Below are positions 1-10,281 of a stretch of DNA of 64,000 nt, piece by piece. Within the stretch, counting starts at the first letter, position 1; each line of letters starts with the position of its first letter. The stretch comes from Bacteroidota bacterium (GTDB lineage: Bacteria > Bacteroidota > Bacteroidia > Bacteroidales > Paludibacteraceae), in contig JAEWAN010000023.1 in NCBI GenBank assembly GCA_023391625.1, positions 1 to 64,000 on the forward strand, in the 5' to 3' direction. Under the pieces are notes generated by a model. It worked only from the letters and a program-made list of their open reading frames with translations. It had not been told where the DNA came from and made no database searches. The position numbers were made by a program, and so were the translations under genes.

Positions 1-2654
1 TGGCTGCCAATGCTGACGGTACGGGCTATAGCCGTGTGTTCATAGCCGATGATGCGGATCTGGAAGTAGGGGAGCTTGCGGATATGCTGGATCAGAAAGT
101 TTCTTTTATCCGGGTGTTCCAATGGGAATGGCCTTCTAAAAAAGGTTGGTGTTCTTCGGGTGGAGGCCGCTTTACAGAAATAGACCTGACCCGTTCTACC
201 TGGTGGTATTCCTGGAGTGCAAACAATAATACGATGGATAATCAGGAATATGTTCCTATTCGGCAAAAAACAACCTGGCCGGGATTTTCGGAAATCAATG
301 GAAAGGAATATGTTTCTCATTTGTTAGGATACAATGAACCGGATCATCCGGAACAGCACCAAGACGATTATGGCGGTAAGGCAATTCCGGTATCATATGC
401 CGTGGAGCACTGGCCGGAAATGATGGAATCCGGTTTGAGGCTGGGAGCTCCGGCAACAACGGATTTCAGTTGGCTGTACGAGTTTATTGATGAATGTGAT
501 CGGTTAAATTATCGGGTGGACTATGTGGCTATCCATGCTTATTGGGGAGGCAAATCTCCTGAAAGTTGGTATCGCGATCTTAAAGCTGTTTATGATAGGA
601 CAAAGCGTCCTATCTGGATAACGGAATGGAATAACGGAGCTAACTGGACAAAAGAAGAATGGCCGGAAACAACGGAAGAGCAACAGAAAAAACAGCTTGA
701 TGAGTTGAAAAAAATATTGGAAGTTATGGATACAGCCAGTTTCGTGGAACGTTATTCGTTATACAACTGGGTGGAGGATAAACGGGCGCTTGTGATGGGT
801 AAGGATGACTCCGGAAAGGTTTCTGCTTCCGGATCAACAGATCAGTACCTGACTCCTGCCGGGGAATACTATCGGGATAATAAGTCGCAGCTTGCCTTTA
901 ACCGTTCGAAAGAGTTCATTCCTTTATGGAATGTCATTACTCCGGAATTGGATTATGTATTATTAAGTACGAATGACAGCATAAAGCTGACGTGGGATAA
1001 CTTTGAAAACGGAGATATACTGGAAACTGTTATTGAGTGTAAGAAACAGGGAGAGACTGATTTCTCGGAATTGAAAACAGTGTCGGGGAATGTACAGGAT
1101 TATAAGGCAAAACTGTATGATGGCGCGGAATACCGTATCAGAATGAAATATACGGTTAATTTTACAGAGGAAACTTCAGAATATTCCAACGTTATCGTTC
1201 CAGAAAAGGATGTGATATTGACTACATCAGCCCAGCTGACCGGTGATGTTATGACACATGCCCGTGTTGCCTTGTCTTGGAATACGGTAGAAAAGGCGCG
1301 ATACTATAATATTAAGAGGTCGCTCTCAGACGATGGAGAGTTTCAGGTTATAGAACCTAATTATGAAGGAACTTCCTATATGGATAGTTTACTGACGGAG
1401 CAAACTACTTATTATTATAAGGTATCTGCGGCTAATTATGCCGGTGATGGCGCTAATTCCAATACTATAGCTTTGACAACGAAACGACATACTGTCCCGG
1501 AAAAGGTAGAGGGTGTGTTGGCAGCTTCCGGTGACGGAAAGGTGACTTTGAAGTGGAATAGGATTTATGATATTACATCATATAATGTTAAACGTGCTTT
1601 ATCGGCAGAAGGTTCTTATGAAAAGATAGGCTCTTCCAAGTCGGAACAGTATGTTGATGAAACTGTGGATAACGGTACTACTTATTATTATGTAGTGTCG
1701 GCAGTGAATGAGAAGGGAGAGGGCGAAGCGGCTGTTCCCGTGGAGGCTACTCCTGTGGAAGGACAGTATGCCTATTGGGATTTTAACGACTCGGAAGGAA
1801 CTACGTCGTATGACCAGTGGAACAACTTTTCTGCAGTGCTGAGCCCGGAAGTAACGTGGGGTGAGGGAAAAGACGGAAGTGCACTTTCTTTTGCCGGTAA
1901 CGCTTCTTCTTATGTAACTCTTCCGGAAGGAATTATGGAAGATATTGCCGATTTTACAATTGCAACGTGGGTGAATATAAAAACTTTGTCTGTAAACAGC
2001 CGTATATTTGACTTTGGTGACGGTACAGACACTTATATGGCTTTGTGTCCTGACAATGGAGGTTTCATGCGTTATATGATTAAATATGACGATAGAAGTT
2101 ATTCTGTGGATGCCGCTGTGGCTGCTCCGGTGAATCAGTGGGTGCATATTGCTGTGACTCAGAAAGGAAGTGTACTTACTATTTACTTGAATGGAGAGGA
2201 AGTGGGAGCACGTTCTGTCCCTTTAAAAGCTTCGGGTATGGGACGTACGTCGGCTAACTATCTGATTAAGTCGCAATGGCCTAATGATCCGTATTTATCA
2301 TGCCTGATGGATGAATTTAGAATCTATAACAAGGCGTTGAGTGCAGAGGAAATACAGGAGCTTTCAGGAGTAGGTTCTGGTAATATCTGCTTATTCCCAC
2401 GGGAAGAATCCTTGAGGTTGACGGTATATCCTAATCCGGTTCAGGACTATTTGAATATTTCTGCTCAAGCGGAAGAGTTGAATATAGAAGAAGTTATGAT
2501 TTATAATTATACAGGACAAATAGTTTATACGGAGAAAATGGGTAGCGGACAGTCTGATGTTACTGTTAATGTAAATAGGCTTCCGGAAGGTATGTATATT
2601 ATAAAAGTGAATACAGACAAAGGAGTTGGCTCTTGTAGAATGATTAAGAACTAA
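1..2654 (+). CDS. Asl1/GH128-like glycoside hydrolase with FN3, LamG and T9SS sorting domains (5' end outside window)
   Basis: The reading frame is open from base 3, so the gene starts upstream and lacks its signal peptide here. The first residues match the crystallin-like region of the two 944-residue paralogues at 11428 and 14433. The catalytic part has LLGYNEPD, with its acid/base Glu at 336-338, and WITEWN, with its nucleophile Glu at 624-626. The 96-residue spacing fits the Asl1/Glyco_hydro_cc family (GH128, endo-beta-1,3-glucanases). Two fibronectin type III repeats follow (about 1215-1760), then a LamG/concanavalin-like domain (1765-2370) and a T9SS type A sorting domain (from about 2413, starting VYPNPVQDYLNIS). 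The protein is predicted to be secreted and surface-attached. It differs from its paralogues in carrying LamG instead of the H-lectin-like repeats. The family call rests on motifs only, and substrate is inferred. Confidence 0.85.
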   Translation, partial: AANADGTGYSRVFIADDADLEVGELADMLDQKVSFIRVFQWEWPSKKGWCSSGGGRFTEIDLTRSTWWYSWSANNNTMDNQEYVPIRQKTTWPGFSEINGKEYVSHLLGYNEPDHPEQHQDDYGGKAIPVSYAVEHWPEMMESGLRLGAPATTDFSWLYEFIDECDRLNYRVDYVAIHAYWGGKSPESWYRDLKAVYDRTKRPIWITEWNNGANWTKEEWPETTEEQQKKQLDELKKILEVMDTASFVERYSLYNWVEDKRALVMGKDDSGKVSASGSTDQYLTPAGEYYRDNKSQLAFNRSKEFIPLWNVITPELDYVLLSTNDSIKLTWDNFENGDILETVIECKKQGETDFSELKTVSGNVQDYKAKLYDGAEYRIRMKYTVNFTEETSEYSNVIVPEKDVILTTSAQLTGDVMTHARVALSWNTVEKARYYNIKRSLSDDGEFQVIEPNYEGTSYMDSLLTEQTTYYYKVSAANYAGDGANSNTIALTTKRHTVPEKVEGVLAASGDGKVTLKWNRIYDITSYNVKRALSAEGSYEKIGSSKSEQYVDETVDNGTTYYYVVSAVNEKGEGEAAVPVEATPVEGQYAYWDFNDSEGTTSYDQWNNFSAVLSPEVTWGEGKDGSALSFAGNASSYVTLPEGIMEDIADFTIATWVNIKTLSVNSRIFDFGDGTDTYMALCPDNGGFMRYMIKYDDRSYSVDAAVAAPVNQWVHIAVTQKGSVLTIYLNGEEVGARSVPLKASGMGRTSANYLIKSQWPNDPYLSCLMDEFRIYNKALSAEEIQELSGVGSGNICLFPREESLRLTVYPNPVQDYLNISAQAEELNIEEVMIYNYTGQIVYTEKMGSGQSDVTVNVNRLPEGMYIIKVNTDKGVGSCRMIKN

Positions 2655-2839
2655 ATGCTGTCTGAGGGATATAATCTGTATTTTTTTGTTGCTGTTGGAG
2701 GAGAATGAAGATTTTGAACGGATTTTACTCTATTTTTGACCCATTATGAAGAAACGTTCTAAGATATTCTTTTCATTTTTGTAGGGCAGAATAAAATAGG
2801 GAAATGTTTATTTAATTAGTTAGTATATATTAAAAATTT

Positions 2840-3991
2840 ATGATGAAGAAATTAATTTATTTATTGGCTTTAAGCGCTATGTTTGTTGGCTGCAAGGATT
2901 CAAATTCAAAAAAGCAGGCAACTTGCGGCGATTCAGGTAAGGAAAAATCTGAAATTGTGGAAATAATAAAAAAAGTAAATGGTAAATGGCAGGCAGAACA
3001 TGCTCCGGATCAGGCAAACGCATTCTGGCATCCGGCTGCTTATCACACCGGAAATATGGCAGCCTATAAGGTTACAGGCCTCGAAGAGTATAAAAACTAT
3101 TCAGAAGCCTGGGCTGAACACAATGAGTGGAAAGGTGCTAAATCTGACGATAAAGCAAAATGGAAATATTCATATGGTGAAAAAGATGATTATGTGCTGT
3201 TCGGTGACTGGCAAATCTGTTTCCAGGTATATACCGATTTATATAAGCTGGATCCGGAAGATTATAAGATAGCCCGTGCCCGTGAAGTGATGGAATACCA
3301 AATGTCAACTCCTCAGAATGATTACTGGTGGTGGGTTGACGGTCTGTACATGGTTATGCCTGTAATGACCAGACTATATACTATTACGGAAAATCCTTTG
3401 TATCTGGAAAAACTATACGAATATTTTGCTTATGCCCGTGACCTGATGTATGACGAAGAGAGCGCTTTGTTTTTCCGTGATGCTAAATATATTTATCCGG
3501 AACATAAAACAAATAGCGGTTTGAAAGACTTTTGGGCTCGTGGAAACGGATGGATTTTTGCCGCTATTCCTCGTGTATTGGAAGATTTGCCTGAAAATGA
3601 TCCGCATCGTGGAGAATATATTCAGATTTACAAAGATTTGGCAAAATCTATTGCAGCTTCACAACAGGAAGAAGGTTATTGGACTCGCAGTATGTTAGAT
3701 CCGGAACAAGCTCCAGGCCCGGAAACCAGTGGTACAGCTTTCTTTACTTATGGTTTCTTATGGGGTATAAATAATGGTTTCCTGGAAGAATCAGTATATA
3801 TGCCTGTTGTAAATAAATCATGGAGATATTTGACTGAAGTAGCTTTACAGCCGGACGGAACTTTGGGTTATGTGCAACCTATCGGCGAAAGAGCTATTCC
3901 TGGTCAGCAAATTGATGCTAATTCAACATCTGATTTCGGAGTCGGAGCATTCCTTTTAGCTGCTTCGGAAATGCTTAATTGTTTGAAATAA
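2840..3991 (+). CDS. GH105/GH88-like unsaturated glucuronyl/galacturonyl hydrolase, lipoprotein
   Basis: This 383-residue protein has a lipoprotein signal (lipobox FVGC at about residue 18), so it probably sits on the periplasmic or outer membrane. The body fits the (alpha/alpha)6-barrel GH105/GH88 family. The motif WWWVDGLYMVMPV carries the expected catalytic Asp region, and FWARGNGW is the conserved loop of GH105 enzymes. The length is normal for the family. Known members remove unsaturated uronic acid from oligosaccharides left by polysaccharide lyases. No lyase is visible in the window, so the substrate is unknown. The gene lies between a GH128-like gene and susC, and is closed by its own terminator hairpin. 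An in-frame second ATG directly follows the first, so the start is uncertain by one codon. Confidence 0.8.
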   Translation: MMKKLIYLLALSAMFVGCKDSNSKKQATCGDSGKEKSEIVEIIKKVNGKWQAEHAPDQANAFWHPAAYHTGNMAAYKVTGLEEYKNYSEAWAEHNEWKGAKSDDKAKWKYSYGEKDDYVLFGDWQICFQVYTDLYKLDPEDYKIARAREVMEYQMSTPQNDYWWWVDGLYMVMPVMTRLYTITENPLYLEKLYEYFAYARDLMYDEESALFFRDAKYIYPEHKTNSGLKDFWARGNGWIFAAIPRVLEDLPENDPHRGEYIQIYKDLAKSIAASQQEEGYWTRSMLDPEQAPGPETSGTAFFTYGFLWGINNGFLEESVYMPVVNKSWRYLTEVALQPDGTLGYVQPIGERAIPGQQIDANSTSDFGVGAFLLAASEMLNCLK

Positions 3992-4022
3992 TAGAGTTTT
4001 TTCGGGTATAATAAAAAATATT

Positions 4023-4065
4023 CATCGCTCTCGTATCAATTGTATGCGGGAGCGATGTTATTTTG
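4023..4065 (+). terminator. Rho-independent terminator after the GH105-like gene
   Basis: CATCGCTCTCG (4023-4033) pairs with CGGGAGCGATG (4047-4057) as an 11-bp stem with one G-U pair. It is followed by TTATTTTGTG. Confidence 0.8.
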
Positions 4066-4588
4066 TGTATTTTTGTGTTTATGAAAGTGAAGGCTTTTTA
4101 ACTTTCGGAAAGGATTATCTATGTTTTTTTATTGTGGAAAAAATGGATAATATGTAGTGTTGAAAGCCATTTCAGACAGTTTTATAGGTTTGTGGCCGGT
4201 GATTTTCATCGGGAATGGCACGCATTTTGTATTTAATGGGTTATAATTTTATATAACCAGTTTATCTCGAGAGGGTTGTTTGTAAGAAAGCGGGTAGTGG
4301 TCGATCGGCCGGGACGTTATTAATTGCTGATGCGGTGGTGTATTCAGTATTGTATGCAAAACGATACATATTATTTTTGTAAATAATTTTTTTGATTAAA
4401 ACCATAGCCTGAAAATTAAAGTTGGTCTTTGCTTTCAAATTTATTTTGTGGCTTTAGGCGGGTTGTCGCGTTGTTTTTGTATTGTATCGTTTCCTGAAAT
4501 AAAGGTAGATGATTATGAAAATATATGTGTTGTGAACGGAAAATAAACAATTTTGAACTATTTTTCGCTGCATGTATTTTTATCAAAA

Positions 4589-4620
4589 TTTGCTAGTTTT
4601 TATTTTTTTATGCACTTTTG
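4589..4620 (+). promoter_or_regulatory. Candidate Bacteroidales promoter for the susC operon
   Basis: TTTG at 4589-4592, a 20-base spacer, then CACTTTTG at 4613-4620. This resembles the -33 TTTG and -7 TAnnTTTG elements with the right spacing, but the -7 has CA in place of TA. Confidence 0.4.
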
Positions 4621-4784
4621 CCCTAATTTAAAAGAAATTATTACCATGAAAGGAATATTTTATTTTTATAACAAAAATCCGAATCATTTGAATTGATCTT
4701 AAACCTTTGATTTATAAAGGGTAATCTGTCTTGAAAATTTATAACTAAATTAAATTTAATAACTACACTATTTATTTTATTATC

Positions 4785-7700
4785 ATGGAAAAAAAGACTT
4801 ATTCTGGGAATAAGAGCAGCATGATAAGTTTCTGTAAAAAAAGAAACTTAAATATATGCTTCTTACTCCTTTCGTTCCTGTTTTTTTCATCTAATGCCTG
4901 GGCACAGACAAAAACAGTTACAGGTACTGTGAAGGATGGGGCTAATGCCGGTGAGCCTCTAATTGGTGTTACGGTACAGGTTGAGGGAACCAACATCGGT
5001 ACGGTAACTGATTTTGATGGAAATTTCTCTTTATCAGGTGTGCCTGAAAATGGAACACTTTCTTTCTCTTTTATTGGTTACGAAACTAAAAAAGAACCTG
5101 TGGCAGGAAAGACACACATCGTTGTAACGCTGGGTGAAGACACTGAAGTGTTGGACGAAGTGGTTGTCGTAGGTTTTGGTACACAGAAAGTGGTGAACCT
5201 GACCGGTTCTGTGGGTACTGCTTCCGCTAAAGATATTGCAGACCGTCCGGTAGCTTCTGCTGCTCAGGCTTTGCAAGGGGTGGTTCCAGGTCTGAACATT
5301 ATGAACAGTGGTTCAGGTGGTGAGCTGAATGCTTCCAAATCTATTAATATCCGTGGTGATGGTAACTTGGGTGGTGACTTTGCTAAAAGTGATCCATTGA
5401 TTTTGATTGACGGTATGGAAGGTGATATCAACCTTATCAACCCTCAGGATATTGAAAGTATCTCCGTATTGAAAGATGCGGCTGCTTCAGCTATCTACGG
5501 ATCACGTGCTCCTTTCGGTGTAATCTTGGTTACTACAAAATCAGGTAAAGAAGGTAGAAGTGTTATTAACTATAACAACAACTTCCGTTTTAACACTCCT
5601 CTTTTCACTCCTGATTTGATGGATTCCTGGGAATATGTAAACTACTTTAATGATGTAGCAAGATATTCTAAAGGATCTTTGCCTTATAATGAAGAATATG
5701 TACAAAACGTATATAATTATGTAAATGGTTTGAGCGATCAATATGTGCATGAAACAGCAGCTACAGAAACTGTAGATGGCGGTAGCGCTCAAAGATGGAT
5801 CAATCCGTATGCAAATGTGGATTGGGTTGACCAGTATTATAAGAAATGGGCTATGTCTCAGGAACACAACTTGAGCGCCAGTGGTGGTACAGAAAAAATT
5901 ACTTATTATTTTTCTGCCAACTACATGACATTGGGCGGTTTCATGAATTATGGTACTGACCAGTTAGACCGTTATACTTTGACAGGTAAGTTTTCTGCTC
6001 AGTTAACCAACTATTTGAAGTTAGAGTATTCTGCTCGTTGGGTACGTCGTGATTATGAAAGAGCTACTCAAATGAATGGTGGTTTCTATGATAATATGAT
6101 GCGTCGTTCTTCTCCTTTGAATCCGATTTACGATCCGAATGGTTATTACTCTGAATATAGCTATATTGAATTGTTGGAGAACGGTGGACGTAGTAGTGAC
6201 CAGAATGACCAATTGTCTCAACAAGTTAAAGTAACTATCACTCCGTTGAAAAACTGGAACATTATCGGTGAAATGAACATCCGTACTAATAATGACTGGA
6301 CGCATGAATATTCTATTCCTGTAGCTCGCCATGCTGCAGACGATCCAGATAAAATGTTCTATTCAGGAGAATATGGTAACGGACAGGAATCTTCTGTAAA
6401 AGAATATTCTTATAAAGATACTTATTTGAACCCGAACATTTATACGAACTACAATTTTTCTGTAGGACAGAATAACTTTGCAATTACTGCCGGTACTCAG
6501 ATAGAGCAGCTTAGAAAACGTCAGGTTGAAGCTTATAAAAAAGGATTGGCTTCAGAAGATTTCCCTGTGTTGAATTTGGCTTTAATGCAGGATGGTATCA
6601 GCACCAGTGGTGAATATCAGATGTGGAGAACCGCCGGTTTCTTCGGACGTATAAACTATGATTATGCCGGACGTTATTTGGTTGAATTAAATGCTCGTTA
6701 TGACGGAACTTCTCGTTTCCGTGATGGAAAAGACCAGGACGGAAAGAGTACTCGTTGGGTGTTGTCACCTTCTGCATCTATTGGTTGGAACATGGCTAAA
6801 GAAAATTTCTGGGCTCCGGTTGCTCCTTACATCCAGATGTTTAAACTAAGGGCTTCTTATGGTCAGTTGGCAAACCACAATACTAATAGCTGGTATCCTA
6901 CTTATAGAACACTTAATATCTATGCAAACAGTGGTAACTGGTTGGTAAATGGTGAAAAACCGACTACCTCAGAATTCCCGAGCTTGATTACAGCATACTT
7001 AACCTGGGAAAAAGTGCGTACTACTAACATTGGTGTGGATATTGCAGCCTTTAAGAACCGTTTGACTGCGTCTTTTGACTACTTTGAACGTCGTACTCTT
7101 GATATGATGGGATCTGGTGGGGAAGAAAAATTACCTGCAACTTTAGGTGCAAGTGTTCCAAATACCAATAATACGGATATGAAAAATACCGGTTGGGAAC
7201 TTTCTGTTGCTTGGCGCGACCAACAAGGAGATTTTTCTTATGGTGCCCGTATCAATATTTCTGATAACAAAACCCGTTTGTTGCGTTACCCAGCTAACTC
7301 AGGACGTGAGCTTGATTATGAAAACTACAATGCTAAAATTGAAGGTGAATTGTTAGGTAATATCTACGGTTTTGAAACAAAAGGTATTGCAAACAGTCAG
7401 GATGAAATGGATGCACACTTGGCTTCTTTGCCTAATGGTGGACAAGACGCTATCGGTAGTAACTGGGAAGCTGGTGATATTATGTATGTAGATTTAAATG
7501 GTGATGGTAAGATAACCCGTGCTACAACTTTGGATGATGTTTTAGAAGGAAGAAGCGACTATAAATTATTAGGTAATACTAATCCTCGTTTCCGTACCGG
7601 TATCAACCTTGATTTGGCTTGGAAAGGAATCGACTTCTCTGTATTCTTCCAGGGTGTTTTGAAACGTGACTATTACTTCAGTCCTAATGGTGGTGCAGGT

Positions 7701-8126
7701 GCAGGTGCTAAGAGTGCGGTATTCTGGGGTGCTACTTCAGGTAACCAATCAGAATCTTTGTTCTTTAAACAACACTTGGATTACTGGCGTGATGAAACAT
7801 CAGAATTAGGTCCTAATTATGATGCTTATTATGCTCGTCCGGTTTATCAGACACATAAAAACCGTGCTACACAATCCAGATATTTGCAAAATGCAGCTTA
7901 TATGCGTTTGAAAAATATTCAGATTGGTTATACTTTCCCTAAAAAATGGATGGAAGCTATTCATATTGAGAATTTAAGAATTTATTTCTCAGGTGAAAAC
8001 TTATTTACTTGGACTAAGTTGAACAAAGTGTTAGATCCGGAATCACTTGAAGTAGGAAAAATGAAATCAGGAGGATCATATCCGTTGTCAATGACACTTT
8101 CTTGTGGTTTGAGTGTTAACTTCTAA
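4785..8126 (+). CDS. SusC-like TonB-dependent outer-membrane glycan transporter
   Basis: This 1113-residue protein imports oligosaccharides across the outer membrane using TonB energy, together with SusD. It has an N-terminal signal (hydrophobic ICFLLLSFLFF, ending AWAQ at about residue 41). A carboxypeptidase-regulatory-like domain follows (about 43-125), then a TonB box (DEVVVVGFGT). The plug carries the SusC signature SVLKDAAASAIYGSRAPFG. The long beta-barrel ends in an aromatic residue (SVNF). The length is typical of SusC (1000-1150). susD starts 12 bases downstream, as in most PULs. Hydrolase genes on both sides suggest that the substrate is a glucan-type polysaccharide (inference). No N-terminal STN domain for FecR/anti-sigma signalling is evident, and the likely local regulator is the AraC protein at 22748. 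Confidence 0.97.
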   Translation: MEKKTYSGNKSSMISFCKKRNLNICFLLLSFLFFSSNAWAQTKTVTGTVKDGANAGEPLIGVTVQVEGTNIGTVTDFDGNFSLSGVPENGTLSFSFIGYETKKEPVAGKTHIVVTLGEDTEVLDEVVVVGFGTQKVVNLTGSVGTASAKDIADRPVASAAQALQGVVPGLNIMNSGSGGELNASKSINIRGDGNLGGDFAKSDPLILIDGMEGDINLINPQDIESISVLKDAAASAIYGSRAPFGVILVTTKSGKEGRSVINYNNNFRFNTPLFTPDLMDSWEYVNYFNDVARYSKGSLPYNEEYVQNVYNYVNGLSDQYVHETAATETVDGGSAQRWINPYANVDWVDQYYKKWAMSQEHNLSASGGTEKITYYFSANYMTLGGFMNYGTDQLDRYTLTGKFSAQLTNYLKLEYSARWVRRDYERATQMNGGFYDNMMRRSSPLNPIYDPNGYYSEYSYIELLENGGRSSDQNDQLSQQVKVTITPLKNWNIIGEMNIRTNNDWTHEYSIPVARHAADDPDKMFYSGEYGNGQESSVKEYSYKDTYLNPNIYTNYNFSVGQNNFAITAGTQIEQLRKRQVEAYKKGLASEDFPVLNLALMQDGISTSGEYQMWRTAGFFGRINYDYAGRYLVELNARYDGTSRFRDGKDQDGKSTRWVLSPSASIGWNMAKENFWAPVAPYIQMFKLRASYGQLANHNTNSWYPTYRTLNIYANSGNWLVNGEKPTTSEFPSLITAYLTWEKVRTTNIGVDIAAFKNRLTASFDYFERRTLDMMGSGGEEKLPATLGASVPNTNNTDMKNTGWELSVAWRDQQGDFSYGARINISDNKTRLLRYPANSGRELDYENYNAKIEGELLGNIYGFETKGIANSQDEMDAHLASLPNGGQDAIGSNWEAGDIMYVDLNGDGKITRATTLDDVLEGRSDYKLLGNTNPRFRTGINLDLAWKGIDFSVFFQGVLKRDYYFSPNGGAGAGAKSAVFWGATSGNQSESLFFKQHLDYWRDETSELGPNYDAYYARPVYQTHKNRATQSRYLQNAAYMRLKNIQIGYTFPKKWMEAIHIENLRIYFSGENLFTWTKLNKVLDPESLEVGKMKSGGSYPLSMTLSCGLSVNF

Positions 8127-8138
8127 TTTATTGTAACA

Positions 8139-10166
8139 ATGAAAAATATAAAATCAATAAAATCAGCAACAAAGGGCTTGTTTGTAGGAGCTTGCCTGTT
8201 TGCATTCGCCGGTTGTAATAATTTCCTGGACGTAGCACCATTATCTCAGTTGAGTCCGGAAACTTATTTTTGGACGGATGAGCAATTAGGATCATATACT
8301 ATTAAGTATTATGATGACATTTTACCTTCGCATCATGACTGGACTTCATTTTATCATGATGATAACTCTACGGACAATGAATCCGGAAGAAGTTCAAGTA
8401 ATGTATTCGTACCAACGGCTTCTGCTCCTAAAGTAGGTAACGATGCCGGTGGGGAATGGAGTTTCTCCATGATTAACAATATGAACTTCTTTTTGGAAAT
8501 CGTGGTTCCTCGTTATGAACGTGGAGAAATAACCGGTTCTGAAACGATGGTTAAACATTATATCGGTGAAGGATATTTCTTGCGTGCAATGGAATATTAT
8601 TACCGTTTACGTAAATTAGGTGACTTCCCTATCATTACACGTACTTTACCTGATAATAAGGATACATTGATGGAAGCTTCAAGACGTGAACCTCGTAATG
8701 AAGTGGCTCGTTTCATCCTTAGTGATATGGATAAAGCTATTGAGTTATTGAGTAATGATCCTGTGGGCGGACGTAACCGTATTACAAAAGACGTAGCTTA
8801 TTTGATGAAAGCACGTATTGCTTTGTATGAAGGTACGTTTGAACGTTATCATAAAAATACAGCTCGTGTTCCGCTTGGTCCGGGTTGGCCGGGACTTGCT
8901 CTGAATCCGGATTACAAATTCCCGGGAGCAGATGAAGGTGGTGACGGAACATTGGAAGGTGAAATCAAATTTTTCCTGAATGAAGCGCTTGAAGCTTCTA
9001 AAGTGGTAGCAGATGCTCATCCTAACCTGACAACTAATACTAAACAGGATAAAGGTTTGGCTTCTAAACCGGCTAATGATTATTATGATATGTTTATTGC
9101 TACTGATCCGAGCGGATATGATGAAGCTTTGATGTATCGTTCCTATGACCGTGTTCTTGGAGTTAATCACTCATTTAACAAATATATGTACGGTTCATCC
9201 AGCAATGGATATACATTGGAATTTGAAAAAGCATTCCTGATGGAAAACGGTTTGCCTTGGTATGCTAATGGCAGTGGTTATGCCGGTGACACATTAGTTG
9301 AAAAAACAAAGGAAAATCGTGACTGGCGTTGGAGATTGTTCATGAAAGCTCCGAATGAATATTTGTTTAAAGATGTTGATGAAAAATTACCTGCAGCTCC
9401 TCAGATTAATAATGCAAGTAAGTATGGTACAGGAACCGGATTTATTCAGAGCAAGGGGTATACTGAAAACGTAGCTTACATTATTCAGAGTGCTGACGTT
9501 ACAGCTGCCATCATGTATCGTTCTGCTGAAGCTTATTTGATTTATATTGAAGCTGCTTATGAATTGTTCGGCCAAAATCTGAATGCAGATGCTTGGACTT
9601 ACTGGGGTAAATTGCGTGAACGTGCCGGAATTACAGGTGATGTGAAAACTACTACTATCGCAAACACAGATATGGACATTGAAAAAGAATATGACTGGGC
9701 GGCTTATTCTGCAGGTCAGGTTATAGATGAAACTTTGTATAATATCCGTCGTGAACGCCGCTGTGAATTCATTAGTGAAGGTCAGCGTTGGGATGACTTG
9801 GTACGTTGGAGAGCTTTGGATCAGATTAATGGAAACTTCTTGCATGGCTGCCGTATCTTTGATAAGAATAATCAGGTATTGTCGGTATTTACTGATAATG
9901 GTGTGAATTTGTCTTATACACAAGGAGAACCTTCAGGTGTGAGAAATACAGCTTCATCACCTACATTCGGACCACATTTGTCTTTGTTCAAGATTGTAGT
10001 AAATGAATATAATAATGGTTTGTTCTTCAAACAGGCACATTATTTGTCTCCGATCAATTATAAAAACTTCCAGTATGCATCTCCTGATGGAATGTCGGCT
10101 GATCAGTCTACCATTTATCAGAATCCAGGATGGCCTTTGGCTCCGGATGCATATGCAGAATATTAA
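8139..10166 (+). CDS. SusD-like nutrient-binding outer-membrane lipoprotein
   Basis: This 675-residue lipoprotein (lipobox FAGC at about residues 23-26) is the surface glycan-binding lid for SusC. The N-terminus NNFLDVAPLSQLSPETYFW is typical of SusD/RagB proteins. The C-terminal region carries RRERRCEFISEGQRWDDLVRW, close to the conserved SusD C-terminal signature. At 675 residues it is longer than the usual 500-600, with a large middle insertion. It sits 12 bases after susC and is certainly co-transcribed. The next gene, a secreted T9SS protein, follows after 115 bases and probably belongs to the same transcript because no terminator is seen between them. Confidence 0.95.
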   Translation: MKNIKSIKSATKGLFVGACLFAFAGCNNFLDVAPLSQLSPETYFWTDEQLGSYTIKYYDDILPSHHDWTSFYHDDNSTDNESGRSSSNVFVPTASAPKVGNDAGGEWSFSMINNMNFFLEIVVPRYERGEITGSETMVKHYIGEGYFLRAMEYYYRLRKLGDFPIITRTLPDNKDTLMEASRREPRNEVARFILSDMDKAIELLSNDPVGGRNRITKDVAYLMKARIALYEGTFERYHKNTARVPLGPGWPGLALNPDYKFPGADEGGDGTLEGEIKFFLNEALEASKVVADAHPNLTTNTKQDKGLASKPANDYYDMFIATDPSGYDEALMYRSYDRVLGVNHSFNKYMYGSSSNGYTLEFEKAFLMENGLPWYANGSGYAGDTLVEKTKENRDWRWRLFMKAPNEYLFKDVDEKLPAAPQINNASKYGTGTGFIQSKGYTENVAYIIQSADVTAAIMYRSAEAYLIYIEAAYELFGQNLNADAWTYWGKLRERAGITGDVKTTTIANTDMDIEKEYDWAAYSAGQVIDETLYNIRRERRCEFISEGQRWDDLVRWRALDQINGNFLHGCRIFDKNNQVLSVFTDNGVNLSYTQGEPSGVRNTASSPTFGPHLSLFKIVVNEYNNGLFFKQAHYLSPINYKNFQYASPDGMSADQSTIYQNPGWPLAPDAYAEY

Positions 10167-10281
10167 TTGTGTTAAATGATCTTATTAAGGTAAGGATATA
10201 AAAGTTTTTTTATATCTTTACCTTACAAAAGATATAAAGATTATGAATTAAAAAATCACTTACAAAAATTAAATTATTATT

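Larger units (their letters stand above)
3992..4784. other. Long non-coding region upstream of susC
   Basis: This 793-base AT-rich stretch has no credible gene. It contains the terminator at 4023, a candidate promoter at 4589-4620 and a separated inverted repeat (AACGATACA near 4360-4368 and TGTATCGTT at 4483-4491). The distance from the candidate promoter to susC implies a 5' leader of about 155 bases. Confidence 0.6.
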
